Below, piece after piece: positions 12,842-26,039 of a stretch of DNA of 64,000 nucleotides. The stretch's first letter is position 1. Each line of letters starts with the position of its first letter. A program made the position numbers and the translations under genes. Origin of the DNA: Anoplolepis gracilipes (Eukaryota; Arthropoda; Insecta; Hymenoptera; Formicidae); assembly GCF_047496725.1 (NCBI RefSeq), contig NC_132970.1, positions 3,473,001 through 3,537,000 on the forward strand. The letters run 5' to 3'. Under the pieces are notes generated by a model that worked only from the letters and a program-made list of their open reading frames with translations, did no database searches and was not told the origin of the DNA.

Positions 12842-13604
12842 AAGCTCTCATAAAATTAATACACTTTTATTGAAATAAGAGTGACTATTATATGAATATA
12901 CAAAGTAGGAACTCCAGTTGGTTTCATCATTCGAAGAAAAAAAGAAAACGGTCAAATTTTAACGTTAAGATCTGCGTGTTTCCAAGAGTTCTCTTCTTCT
13001 TTTCTCTCACGTTTCTTTTCGCTGCGCCACGCAAGTTTTTCAAGATGTGCATCGTGAAACTCTCGGTGCATCGACATAGTCCATACGGCCCACTTGACTT
13101 CGGGCCATCTCCTTCACTTTCCCGAACGAGAGAAGCACGTGTCGGGTTTATTTGAAGTTTCTCCTGTCGCCAGTGATTTCTTCCGCACGAACGTGCTCCT
13201 GTTTGAGCGCATTATCGCGAAAAAGCGACGAACCATGTCGCCGAATTGGAACCAAGAGAAAGTAAGAGAATGTGATAACTGACTCGCCCGATTTATAGTT
13301 GGCGGCCACCGGGTTTCCGCTTCCGGAAGCACGAGCGCAATAAAATGATCCATTGCCAGGAGGCGGAGAAACGACGACGTCGAGATCTCCGAAAAGAGGA
13401 TAAAAAACGGCAGCCTGTTGCTGCTCGCATAAAGCTGCTGTTTGTGTATGTGGATACGTGAATATATGTGTGTATATATACTAGGATCGTGTGTGCAGGA
13501 GGCGATGGGACCTCAAAGGAGGATGAGTCGGCACGAGCAAACACACGAAGAGGGAGGATCCGACATCATGTAGTTGCTTAGAGAATCTTCTTTCTTTTTA
13601 TTTG

Positions 13605-13606
<2 letters not shown>

Positions 13607-13657
<51 letters not shown>
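13607..13657. repeat. (CT)n microsatellite
   Basis: About 24 CT units, interrupted near the end by TTTCT. Confidence 0.95.
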
Positions 13658-13910
13658 TTTTTGTATCTTGCGAGCTTTGGTAGCGTTGACTTTGTTGTCA
13701 CGACAACGGCATAATGTCCCACTTATGCGTGTCCTTTTATATCAAGAATTTTAATAAGCACGGCGCGCGCTAAACGTTTTATCATAAGGTAAAAGCGATC
13801 TTTTTCGAGTTTCTACTTTGTGCCAGCGTGAAATGTAGCGTCTTTGATTACGAAATAGCAAAACGTGTGTAGCAAAAGCGCTGTCTTGTACCGCTGCCAG
13901 TCGAATAATT

Positions 13911-14071
13911 TATAAAACATACCGAGTTTCTCGCCATTCGAGTATTATGCAGTTGGCAGTGGTCGTCTTCGCGGAGGCGAAATGGACCAAGGAGAGGCCG
14001 AGGCCGAGGCCGCGCGCGCGAGATTCTTCGGGGACCATTTGTCAGTGTCCATTAGCGCGACACAATGTTAA
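13911..14071 (+). promoter_or_regulatory. TATA box with a downstream 29-codon ORF in a CpG island
   Basis: TATAAAAC at 13911-13918 stands about 70 bases before an ATG at 13982. That ATG opens a 29-codon frame (MDQGEAEAEAARARFFGDHL..., stop TAA at 14069). All six frames here are fairly open because the DNA is GC-rich, and no splice donor of the right phase for Kr was seen. It may be the start of an unannotated short transcript or chance. Confidence 0.22.
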
Positions 14072-16286
14072 AGAGTTGTGTATTTGCGAAGTTAAATGAA
14101 CCCTGCTCCGTGGGCGACGATTGTGCAGCTGCGGAGTGGCTGCTTGTCGCTGTCGCGACGAAAGTGGGGCCCCTCTTGAGGTGTGCCCATGCGAGAAAAC
14201 TGCGAGGAGACGCAGGCTGGAAGGATGACAAGGCTTCGTATGTATACGCGCTCTCTTCTCTCTTTCGATGTATAAATAAGAGTAACTCCCGCACGCATCG
14301 TGCGCGCATGAGTTAACCCGCGTCACTCGTGCCTTCCTGCCGTCCCGCCGAGAGGGTGAAAAAGGTACACCAGAAGATTGTCCAGAGAGACGATCGTGCA
14401 CGTGTATCTTCTCTTGTATTTCGACGAACTTAACCATTTTGATGAGAGTGCTTTTGTGGATAAAAAGGCATTCTGTATAGTAAGTCAAGAGATTCTTTAA
14501 TATAGAGACAAATAATAGAAGGGAAAATGTGTTATAATATACCGTCACCATATTGAATAATCAGTTTTAGATTTTTCAATTTTTTAAAAATTATATACAT
14601 TTTTTACTATTGGAATTTTCTATCAAACAATTTTGTGTAATAATGTTAGATAATCTAATACATTTTATTAAAAATTACATTTTATTAAAGAATAATTTCT
14701 AAATATTTATTATACATATATTCCAATCATATTTCTTTATCATAAAATTAAGCTATAATAAAATTAAACAAGTTATAAAGAATAAATAAAGAGAAGCGAG
14801 AAATAATGACGAAATAAGCGTAATTGATACTATTTTAATAGGATGATAATTTGAGATCTTAATGATTTTAATATGATGATTTAATCATTCTGAATATCTC
14901 ATTTTTTATTATATAAATACATCTTATATCTCTTTACAAGTGTTTATGTCCTTTCACATTATAAGAAGACGCAGAAAAAGTAAACTATATCTGGGCGGAA
15001 TTTCAAAAAATTTTGAGAAATATTAAAATATTAAATTATTCCCTTACTTTTTTTGTAAATTATACGCTTAAAAAAGCAATGAATCAAACGCAACATTTTT
15101 TTATGTGAAGAAAAAGCAGACGCGTCAAGATTCAGAAATCGGGAACAAAGTCGAGACTGTATGCCCGCCCTGATCGGCGAGTCACGTAGCGTCTTTCGAA
15201 AATCCAAATCGGCGAAAAATTTAATCGACCGTGCGGAGTTTCGCCCGCGGCCTCGCATTTTCCCGATGGATCTGCGACAATGTGAATTCGTGGCGGGCTT
15301 GAGGAAAACGAGAAACGCCACAATGGTCCGGGATTCGAAGGTGGGCGCAGATAAATAGATAGGGAACAAGAGAAAGAGAAAGAGAACGGACCACACAGGC
15401 GACTCTCGTGCTTCGGGCGAGGCCATACATCGTACCGAGGCATCGATCGATTAAGTTGTAAAATCTACAACGAAACAATTACAGCTCCTGCGGATTCAAT
15501 CGAAAACCCTTCGAAACGTGTTATTAATTCGGTAACAACATAGTCGTTGCAAGATGCGTTCCAACACGCGGACAACCGTGCACCTGTCCCACGTGTCATA
15601 AATCGACAAATCGATTGATACTATTTGACAGTCTTTAATTTATAAAATTGTGGGCGGACAATGTTAGAAAAGACACGCGAATGTATATACATGCAGTACG
15701 AAATATTTTTCGAGATTTAAAAACCATATGTTCGAGTATCGGAACGAAGACATATATTTGAAAGAAACGAGAGTCAAGTGTAGGACGGAAAAGAGAAGCA
15801 GCCGGAAACCCCTCGAGGCGAATTTCGTTGGCGTGATCGAGTTTTTACGGTTTCCAGGTCAAAACGCGAAATAGAAAAAGTAGACTCTCGTTTATATCGT
15901 TTATTGAGAGGTATACATACTGTATTCCGCTCGTCACTGTCAACGTCTCATGAAACGTCGACAATCTCGTAACGCATCGTCGACCGAAAAAGAGGGACGT
16001 TTTGAATACGAGACGCGAATAAAGGTCGAGTCAGCCCTCGCATAGTCATCGCTTGGAGAAACGAGTTTGGCCAAAGTGACCTCTTCACCCTGTTACGACG
16101 CTCGTCGAAGAAGCAAGATCCAGGTTCGTTACAGGCAGAGGGGAAGACTTCTAGCCTAGAGACATTACCTTTCATCTGATTGACGCGCGAATATGATCTG
16201 ACGTATCGTTGGTTTACAACGTTGGCGACGATGACGATGAGGATGCAAACAAGAGAAAGACTAACGAAAAAAGTACGATAGAAAAG

Positions 16287-16319
<33 letters not shown>

Positions 16320-16330
16320 ATGTTTGTGTG
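16287..16330. repeat. (TA)n(GT)n compound microsatellite
   Basis: A TA run (16287-16311) passing into an imperfect GT run. Confidence 0.9.
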
Positions 16331-19300
16331 TTTGTATTTGTAACGCTTTACAGAGAATAATGCGTTAAGAAGTACAAGAATAATCTCGCACGATATGTCG
16401 ATTTCTGTTGAATAAAATAAATCACAAAATTTATCACTCAACTCGATGCTAGCTCATCCTATATAAATTCGTATACTATTGCACGAGATAATACAAAAAT
16501 GTATTTTCGAAGTGTTATTTCGTTACAAAAAGGAATTTTTCAATGTAATAATAAGATTTTTTCTAAAGCAAAAGAGTTGATCTCTGTTAATTTAAAAAAT
16601 AATGTTTCTACATAATTGAATAAATACGCTTAGATAACAAGTTTAATTAAAAATTAATGACGTTTTTTTGTTTCTTTATCTCGTTATATTTAGATCTCAA
16701 TATATCTATGATATATCCAGAGAATTCATCGACTTCCAGAAAGTGAACAAATAGACACAATTTGACCATATCAGAAGAATTTTGTTAAGATAAAGATCAT
16801 TGATTTACGGTATCTTTCCGATACAGATAATAATAAACACTTTGCTTAGTGAGAATAAATTGTTTTTCGAATACTAAGCAACCTTTCTTCTCAAACGGTC
16901 GAAAACTCGACGCCATCACAACTGCGGTATCATCATCATATCGCGAACAAATTGCTGGCGACGCGATAAAGCGGTTTCGTCCTCTTTTCTCTTTTCGCGC
17001 GTAAACCCCCTTCCTCCTCCCCTCCTTTCGGCCCTTTATTTTACCCCTCGGAAATATTGGTCAAACCTGCCCCCACGTAGTAGGAGATCGCGTAACGGGG
17101 GTGGAAAACGGGCAATGAGGGGTGCAAATTCGGAAGGGCAAACCCTACTTGCGATTACTCGCGCACTACATAGCACAAACACACACACATACACACATCG
17201 ATACAGACATCTCAAACCCGCACCCTGCTTCGAATTACTCACCAGTCTCCCCTTTACCGTGCCGTTTTACCCGAAAATCCAAAAACGAGGGGATTTGCTC
17301 GTGTGTGTGGAAGCAGAGCTGAGCGCGTGGGGTCGATTATACCCTCTCCCTCCCTTTCTATCTCTCTCTCTCTCTCTTTTTTTCTTTTTTCTTCTCGCCT
17401 CCGCGTGATACTTTCCATCTACCTCACGATCGACCCCTTCGAAACAGAATTTCTCTCTTTTACAAAGCTCTTTTTCTTTGGTAACTTACTCCGCGATAGA
17501 AAATCACTCTCGACAATCACTTTCCCATCATAATAGCAATCTGTTAAATGACGGTCAAATATTATTCGTATTCGCGGTTCCTGATAATCAAATTTCAGTA
17601 TAAAAGACAACCTAATGACATGTATGTATATTCAGGATTAATAACAAATAGCTACGTTAATTCAAAAATACGCGCGAAAGAATATGCATTATAATATTTT
17701 TTATCAAAAATATAAACGAATCTTTGATGAAAACGCAAAAGAATTTGATTTGTCGCGTTATCGTGCGAATCGACATCATAGACGAAGACATGCCATCCGT
17801 TTGCATCCGGTCAGTTTTCTGCTTCCTTAAATCTCCTCTCTCGCGAGGGTAGCCGAATCACACGTCAGTTGCAGAGACGGACGTTTTTGTGTGTTGCGGA
17901 AAAAAAAAATATCGTACCGGTTTCTCTCGGGTCGCCGCCACCGCCACCGCCGATAGGGTGTAAGAGTACGCGACGCAGGGATGAAAGGGGGTGAAGGGCA
18001 GCGCGGAAAATGTAGGGTGGTTTTAGGTCCTCCATTCAATTTATCGATGGATTGACAGCTCTGTTAGGCCCTTGTTACGCAGGAGCACGTTGTCGAGTAA
18101 AAAAGATGGACCGAGGGTGCAAAAGTGAGAGAAAACGAGATCCAGGGGAAGGGAAGGGGGAGTGGGAAATATACACGCGCGACGTAATCGCACTTTTCGT
18201 GCATATGTTTCCGGATGCATGGATGCAATTCATTGTTTCCACGGTGATCGACATCGATCAGCAAAAGTATTTTCCCGACACTGATGTAGGTATAGATTTA
18301 TAAACGTTTATATTATCAATAACAGTATTATGAGTCATATCTTTTTTCGAGGTGCAATTTTTTAGAAATAAAAGATATCGGATATATAAGGGTGGGTACA
18401 CAAGTACACATACTATAAATGAATCTTCGTGAAAAGCAATCAAAATGTCATTAGTGACATAACTTAGTTCTTCGACTCAGGCACGATAGGAGAGTTAATT
18501 TCAGGATGGTATTTGATTAGGATCGAAATCAGCCAAACACATACGGAAATCACGTTAATCGGACAGTGACGCATCGATGTGTCGCGGTCATCGTTTTTCG
18601 CGTCTCCAAGATCTCCGACTTAGCTACTGTCCGAGCCGGGTCGATCGATCCTTGACAAATAATCCTACAGGAAAAAGTACAGAACCACGGTCTCGCGTCC
18701 GTCCCGCGGATCGATCGCGCGTCTCATTATTTATTGAATGAGGTGGCTGACCAGCTACCGCGACGATACAAGAGCTGTTCCCTTGCGAGCGTCCGTTGCG
18801 AAATCCGTCCTAAATCGACCCGATCTCTCGGGCAACCAGGTGCTTGGCTTGGTCAACCGCTCTATAGAATCTTATACAATTTTTTCTTTCCCTCATGCTT
18901 CATCCATCCCGCGTCGTCTTTCCCCTCGTCGATCCACAACTTGGAGGATGGCAAAAGCAAACTCGTTCGATCGGAAGTCGCGACTGGACGCGAACAGATC
19001 CACGAGGAGATCCTTGAGGAACGACGAGGAAAAAAAGTGGGGTCGCGTCTATCCGCTTAAAGAAAGTCGTTGCGCGTAGCCTTTGTCGATTCTCGATATG
19101 CTGTTTCGCGAGGGAGAGGATTCCTAAATCCATTGACATACACGCGGGAGATATTCGATGAGAGATACGAACACACACGAAAAGTCGACGAAAAGATTGT
19201 ATTGTGCGGAAAATAGATGATCGAGCAGCGAATAATCTGGCTGTTTGTTTTCAAAATTTTTGTTGGATATACGAACTTATAGAACAATAATTGTACGTAT

Positions 19301-20033
19301 GTTTATCGCGTAAGTCTAATTATATTAAGATGAAAAAAATTGTATTTTGCTGCGCGAAAGTTTGAACGTGTGTCTCGATGGAATTAACTCTTTCGAGCGG
19401 CATGATAATCGTCGGGCAAAATTCCACGACGGTGCCGATACAAGGACGATAGGGTCAGTAAAAGGACGAAAAAATGAAAGAAAGAGAGACCGACATCCTT
19501 CCTCCTAGACCAGCTGGTGTGTCGGACCGCATCTCGAGTCTATTCGCACACCACATGTTCGCCAGTGGGCGAGCACCGAATTAATGCAGAAAAGAGGGCA
19601 CTGCTCCGCTATTATTAGCCTAGGCCATTAAATGGTATTGGGACCCGATAATTAGGAGATTCGGTAATAAGTTTCTGACATGGCTTCTATCTCACCGACA
19701 TACGAAACGTCGGTGGTCCAGATGCGTCATAAATATCATCGTATTGAGAGACTGACGTTGTCCACAGATAAATAGAGCTCTGTTACTGTAATATCGGAAG
19801 TAAACAAGACTGAGGAGACTTAAGGAAAATATATTTAAGATATATTTGTGTGTTGTCACATACTGATTATCGACCCGAAAGTTTGTTCATTCCAAACACT
19901 CTCTCGGTAAAAATAGAATTCTGGAAATGGAATACAGTGAAGCGAATTATAGAAAGAACAGCTGACAACTTCTTTTGCGGATTTCAATTGGTCCTGCGAT
20001 CACTTGCATATATAAAAACTTTCAGTTCTTCTG

Positions 20034-20055
20034 AAAAAAAAAAAAAAAAAAAAAA
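20034..20055. repeat. Poly-A tract (22 A)
   Basis: A homopolymer run after CTTCTG. No associated element was seen. Confidence 0.85.
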
Positions 20056-20529
20056 CGAGAGCGTTTTAATATCTTGAAAAAAATATTCGAAAGCGCGCTT
20101 TCTTTCGATATCTGATTGGAACGATCGCGGAAGAAAAACGGAGGGAAAAAAATTTGCTTGAGCGACACAGAGAAATTTTCAAATCAGTCTCTACTACGAA
20201 AAACCGTGATCAACCGTCGCTCATCGGTTACAGATCAAGATATTGATACGATCCGCATCGATCTCTATGTAAAGTGGTTCAACATGCGCAACGGTCAGAT
20301 TTCGGGGTAGATTGGTAAATTCTGCATACGGTAGGTGACCACGTAAAGAAAAATTCCATTGAATATCTGTATCTTTTTCGACATCGTTCAGTTGACAAAT
20401 GAGAAAGAAATATAAAAACGTGGAACCGTCTCTAACCGTTTTTCTGGCTAAATGGTAGCATACATATTTGTTTAATTAAGAGAAAAGGAAATATATTTAA
20501 GAATTGAGAAAAAGAGATATCTTGTGATA

Positions 20530-22950
20530 GAAAGCTTTCCGCAGCACAAAAACGTTAATAAAATTATTAAAATTATTAAAAGTTAAATAAATTATTTAAA
20601 TCTATTTGAATATATATAATGTGTTCCCTTTTTATCTATATTAATAGTACATTCAGTTCGATTAATTGATTATTAAAGTTAATATTAATCTTGATGGATT
20701 GAAAATTAACAATAAACTGCAGTTTTATATAGTGGATTATACACTTATTGTTAGTTGGCTTATAAAAAGTTTTAATTGATGTTTTTATATCTCACTCAAA
20801 TCACGGAAGAAAGTATTTTAAAAAAATAGGTAGTATTATAAAAACATCATATCGTTGACATTGTTTATCTTTTGACAGACCATTTGCATAAGCAACACTT
20901 GATTCTTAATTTTATTACTAATTTTTAATGAAACAGTTTTTTATTTATTAAAAATAAATGTTAATTAAAGCTTGTCAAAATTCTACAAAACTATAGGAGT
21001 CGAGAATAAAAATCCTTAAAGAATTAAATTTTAACAAGAGTTTATTAAACAATATTAATCATTAAAAAAGTAATGAAAAATATAAGATATATGAAGAAGA
21101 AGTAATGAAAAATATAAGATTTAAAAAGAAATATAAGATATATGAGAAAAAAGAAATCTATAATACTAGATTCAGAAAACATAGTAGTGTTTATTAAACT
21201 GACAATGATAAAAATATTAGATAATGGTTAACTTTATCAGAGATGTGACCTTGGTTTTATAATAACTTGCAATAACAAGTTATTTTTTCGTTTTAGTTTA
21301 TCAAAAAAGGCAAAGCGATGCTTCCAGTAACCCTTTCAAACTTTTTAAAACTGTATTAGTAGATCAAAAGAATGATTCTGATATTTTGTAACTTTGTAAA
21401 AAATATTATTTAAGCTCTCTGTGTTTTATGTATAGATCATAAAAAAATTTTTTCACATTTCATAATCAATAAAAGTAAAGCATAGCAAAACAAAAAAAAA
21501 GTAAAAAGGCATTTAACTTTTACAACTTAGAATTTAAATTTATGCTAAAAATCTTTTTAGTTCTCCGTAGATCCACATGTTTTTTTCACTTTTCATAACA
21601 CACTGGGTTTTTGAATTAAATCGCCCTTATAACACTTGATAAAGACAACGCTCATTTTGTTTTTAATACCATTATTCAAATTTATTTGAAAAAAATTATT
21701 AATTTTAATATCTTTAATTATTACTTTTTTTTCGTAAAAACAAAGTGGTATTGCATTTAATTCGTTATACTTTAACTTTCTTCTTGCCACTTCACTAATT
21801 GTACCGTAATATACAATACAATATAGAGCAGGTATACGAAAGGGTTAAAGACCCCATTTTAGACACAATAGCAGTCTTCTGGAAAGTATTAGTTTAGCTC
21901 TTTTACCTAAATGCCAAGGGTTAAGTTGTAATGATTGCTAATAATGTACCCTTTGAATGTTTTTTGTGATTTGATAAATGATAAACTATTGAAATTTGTT
22001 CACCGAATACGAACTTTTTTCCGCTCGTTATTTGTTTCAATAATGTAGACAGATTGATAATAATTAATAGTCTATATGAAATGAATAACGAAATACAAAG
22101 TAAAATAAAAATTGTTAAAATATGACAGTATTTATCATACTAAAAATTTGTAATTGTGTCTACTTTCTGAAATCAACTGCAAGAAAAAAAGGAAAAACAC
22201 ATGCACACATATACATATGCATAGATATAATATGTATAAATAGACATACATACACATCATATAAAATAACAAATAGTATTTTGCTACAATTTTTAGTATA
22301 AATAACTTATAAATTTTTCTTTCTATTTTTAATAAATAATTTTTAAACGAGTAAGTGAATCTAAATCAAGTTTTGCATGAATGTTTATTAGAGTTTCTAA
22401 TATATGTAAAAATTTTTATTTCACTAACAATATTTTTTCCTTATCCAATTTGTCAATAAGTGCTAAAAAACGTGATAAGAGTCAATATTAAACTTTAAAC
22501 ATTAAAAAAGTTGTGTTTAAGTTTTGCAGATATTTAGAATAGATACTCAGAAACAATAGAACAGTCTGCAAAATTTATATTTTTGTCAATGTTTTGAGAT
22601 GTGACCTCCCCTAATACATTCTTAAAACAATTTCTTCGAAAAAGAAATTACAGTCAATAATTAAACTAACTAACTTTATATCACTGATTAAACTAATACA
22701 TTGAATTAATTATTTATAACATTTTATTAACATTTTTTCCATACACTTAATTATTTATAAATTAACATTTTTCCAATTAATATTTTAATTGTATCTTTAT
22801 TATTTCAAATTGGATATCATAAAATAGTTGAAAGTAAATAAATATTAAAGACCTCTCGTGAAAAAGTAGTAAAAATAGTAGTAAAAACGTTACACTTTAT
22901 AGAAATAAAATAGATAATAAATTCTAATCATTATTTTAATTTTGAACAAA
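20530..22950. other. 2.4-kb AT-rich desert with clustered Krüppel-type motifs
   Basis: It is strongly AT-rich without any CpG island and no gene was seen. AAAGGGTTAA (21839-21848), CAAGGGTTAA (21916-21925) and TAACCCTTT (21328-21336) lie within 600 bases, close to several A/T homopolymers including CATAAAAAAA (21438-21447, Hunchback-like). Short imperfect tandem copies of AAGTAATGAAAAATATAAG occur near 21068-21150. Confidence 0.45.
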
Positions 22951-23028
22951 TGTTTGTGTGGGAATTGTTAGACGAGAGTGAGTTTTCTAGTACGGCCTAA
23001 TGGATATTTCGATATGATTTAAAGCGCG

Positions 23029-23120
23029 TATAAAACGAGATGATTCCATTTCGCGCCCCTCGCGAGTCATATAGCGAGCTGAGTTGTTTGTCTGCGTGGT
23101 TTTACACAATATTTTGTCAG
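23029..23120 (+). promoter_or_regulatory. Candidate distal promoter and noncoding leader exon
   Basis: A perfect TATAAAAC box (23029-23036) sits in a CpG-rich patch. It is followed by an ATG-free stretch ending TTTTGTCAG|GTACGCG, a usable splice donor at 23121. The layout resembles a short untranslated first exon 3.7 kb upstream of the inferred Kr start. It could splice to Kr exon 2 (start codon 30351) or to the proximal leader. No transcript evidence is available here. Confidence 0.35.
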
Positions 23121-23559
23121 GTACGCGAAATATTTTTGTATCGTACTCTCTTCGAACATCCCGCCTCTTTGCCTTCCCTAGTTCGATAAATCCTAGGGCA
23201 TGACATTGATCGAAAAAAAAAGTTTAGTATTCTCGATCGATTGTCCGTTCTGTGTGATCCGAAAATCATCATCGACGAGAACGATTTGGTAAATTACTCC
23301 GCAAATAATTAAACTGGTTCTTAATATCAATTTTGGCAAAGATATATAATTTTTTCAAATTACTATATCCGAACGATACATGTGAATAAAATGATAATAT
23401 GAATAATAATAATTAATATATATTAAAAATGTACGCGTAGACATTGTCTGCTCATCATACTGCAGACTCTGGTGTCAACATGCGTTTCGACTCTCCGCCG
23501 CATCTGCAAACGCAAATAAACGCACAGCGTTTTTTGAAAGAAAAAGGAAAAAAAAGAGA

Positions 23560-23760
23560 GATATTTTTGGTAACACGAAAAAAAAAGCCTCTTGTGGATC
23601 GGTCGACTCACTAATTCGACAATCGCCCTAGAATCCCGTTCCTCTCGATTCCCGTTTGGCTTTTTTCCTGTTTCTCTATTCTCGCCTCTTTTTTCTCTCA
23701 CGTCCTCTCTCTTTCTCTCTCTCTCTCTGTTTCTCTCACCGGCTCGTACAAATCTCCATC
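23560..23760. other. Pyrimidine-rich tract
   Basis: C/T-rich on the + strand, especially 23640-23760, with CT runs. It is candidate GAGA-type binding DNA and no gene was seen. Confidence 0.5.
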
Positions 23761-23897
23761 TTTGTCTTCACGGCGACGACAGGCGGCTGACAGGGTGGAG
23801 TGTGGAGTGCGTCGGGCCACCACCGTGCGTACACGAGCATTATGTGTGCATACATATGCGTGTGTCGTGTCGGAATGACGTGTGGCGGTGTGCGTAC

Positions 23898-23931
23898 GTG
23901 TATGTGTGTGTGTGTGTGTGTATGTGTGTGC
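23898..23931. repeat. (GT)n microsatellite
   Basis: A TG run with TA interruptions, in a CpG-rich patch. Confidence 0.9.
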
Positions 23932-24278
23932 ACATCATTCCTTTACGAAAATTTAATATTGCAAATCATTAAGAAAAATAGAGTAATTAAATACCGGCAG
24001 TATTTCCGCAATTTTTAGCTAGTACTTGGTCCAAGCACTGATTGAAATATTTGGCAAAATTACTAATATTAATAAAATACTAAGAATTATTGATAAATCC
24101 AGATATTTCTCTGTCCCATTTTTCAAAAATGAGTTGATTATCTGAATTCTCCTGTATATGGTTAAGAAATTAAACTGATAAAAATAGTCTATTATAATTT
24201 TATTAGCCGCATTTTGCATGCTTTATAGTTGCTCATGACAAAACTTAAATAGGAGTCGCATAGCGATAAGCGAATATA

Positions 24279-24467
24279 CAATCCCAAGCACATGACTTTA
24301 AAATTGAATATTGAAATATTAATGCCAGTGTTTTATCTCAGTATTGAATTCTTAGCAGTATTTTGGATAAGTACTTTATCAATACTTCAATATTTTAATA
24401 ATGATTTTAACATTAAGACAGAGTATTTAATCATTGCAATCTTTTAATATTGAAGTGCTTATGATTG
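24279..24467. mobile_element. Possible short MITE
   Basis: CAATCCCAAGCAC (24279-24291) and GTGCTTATGATTG (24455-24467) are inverted copies with two mismatches. TA precedes the left end and lies one base past the right end. A related fragment (CCAAGCACTGATTGAAATATT) sits near 24032. There is no coding content. Confidence 0.3.
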
Positions 24468-24569
24468 CTAGAAGCTCAGTAATTGAATTACTCGAAATTA
24501 CTGCACATTAGTAATTAAACTATTCAAATTATGTAATTAATCACTAACTGACTAATGATAAATTTCTGT

Positions 24570-24960
24570 AAAGGATCCCGCCCGTGCCACGGGAAAAGCG
24601 CGCGCGCGCGCGCGCTCTCGATCTCGCGCGTGCATGCGTGACACCCAGTATACGCACAGGGGATCCGAAGGGCATTCTTCCACTTTTTTATCGCGACCGA
24701 ACGTGTGCGATGGTGATTCCGACGTGAATTCTCGGCTGCAGGCACGCGCTGCGCACGCCCGGCTCGCGAGCAGGTGAGACGGAAGAGAGAACGGGAGAAC
24801 ACGATTGCACGCGTGTGTGCACCTTTGCCCTCCTTCCCCCCTTATGTTTCGAATGAGAACGACCCCCGCGGGGGTAACCGTATTGCCGCGGAGGGCGCGT
24901 TTCCGCGAACGGATTCCGTTTGTAGAGGAAAATCTGGAACTGTATCGAGTAGATTTTACA
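24570..24960. other. CpG island with (CG)9 and a 14-bp palindrome
   Basis: About 390 bp of GC-rich DNA between AT-rich flanks. It contains an alternating GC run (24598-24615), which can adopt Z-DNA, and the perfect palindrome ACCCCCGCGGGGGT (24862-24875). It lies about 1.7 kb upstream of the candidate Kr start site and is a candidate proximal enhancer. Confidence 0.5.
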
Positions 24961-24969
24961 TGCAGTGTA

Positions 24970-26030
24970 TCATCATATAGGAGGACTATATAAAGTGAAT
25001 AAAATTGTTCTTATGGGATAATCATATCTGTTTGTTTGTATGTATAGTTTGCAAATATAATTATCAAGTTATTTATTAATGAATAAATAGATATAGAAAA
25101 AAAGGCTCTTATCGTCATCCATCCTTTATTTTTTGTTATATTTACTTCTGTAGTCACTTATCATCACATTGTATAGAATGCCTTATGTTATAAAATATAA
25201 TGTTGAGTCTTCATTATTTCTGCATTTTTTTTATTTTGAGACAATCATTCATAATAAATGAAATAAAACTTTAACAGACAAAATTACGTTTATATTATAA
25301 AAGAAGTACAAGTTATGCAAAAACTTGAAAGTTTGCTTGTTCTACATAAAGTTTATTTATTCTATACAAGACATATCGAAAAAATTTTTATATAAACTTT
25401 AACATCCAGATCTTAAAAATTTATAAGAAAACTGCAATTTCAAACATTATCAAACGTTTAATAAGAGGCCTAGTCAAGATTTGCTAAACAATTTGCAAAC
25501 CAAAAAAAGAAGCGGTTGCTATTGCTGCGATATTTTATATAATTATTCTGTTAATCATTTGCTGGAGATAACGATCGTGTACTGGTGATTCTATTTTTGC
25601 ATCCTTTTTTTTATCGATCGATGCACTTTATACACGATGTTATATATGATACTTGCGCTCAACCCCGAAGACTTTCCAGACGCGATGTATCGCCGCGTAC
25701 AATTTATATCGACCGCTTTTAAAATATTGACAGCTGCAGCAAACTTTTGCAAAAAGCTCGCCGTCGCACACACAGAACTGTCAATATTGCACAAACGGTA
25801 GTTTAGCAAACATAGAATAACAAATGTACATGCTCTCGCAAATACATCTGTATCGCGAAATGAGAAACTGCTCGAGGAACACGAGTACAACACAATCAAA
25901 CTGATTGAATTGAACATTGGAATAATTGTTAATGAAAGATAATCATAAATGCAGAAAATCTAATCAATTTCTATTTTCCATTTTTTCTCAGTTTATAAAA
26001 AAAAACGTATGCGATTGACCGTTCATTTTT
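24970..26030. other. AT-rich stretch, nothing recognised
   Basis: Mostly AT-rich, with a modestly GC-richer patch at 25560-25910. No gene or repeat could be supported. Confidence 0.5.
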
Positions 26031-26039
26031 CGGACTCTG

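Larger units (their letters stand above)
5001..13500. other. Gene-free region with alternating CpG-rich and AT-rich blocks
   Basis: CpG-richer blocks lie at about 5510-5990, 6540-7230, 7860-8330, 8640-8850, 9070-9550, 9700-10120, 10460-10720, 11140-11400 and 12960-13440. They are separated by AT-rich DNA. A TA run lies at 5411-5438. No ORF here has a recognisable domain or coding texture. The blocks are candidate regulatory elements of the downstream developmental gene. Confidence 0.5.
13660..20530. other. Gene-free region, CpG islands and microsatellites
   Basis: CpG-richer blocks lie at about 13900-14420, 15120-16220, 16880-17460, 17740-18270, 18480-19200 and 19370-19760, with AT-rich DNA between. 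The 16980-17410 block is pyrimidine-rich on the + strand. A TA/GT run lies at 16287-16330 and a poly-A at 20034-20055. The chance frames reach 169 codons (14042-14551, minus) but show no domain. Confidence 0.5.

Noticed and set aside
14042..14551. 169-codon minus strand ORF
   Set aside because: Four overlapping open frames exist on both strands. The composition follows local GC content and no family is recognisable.
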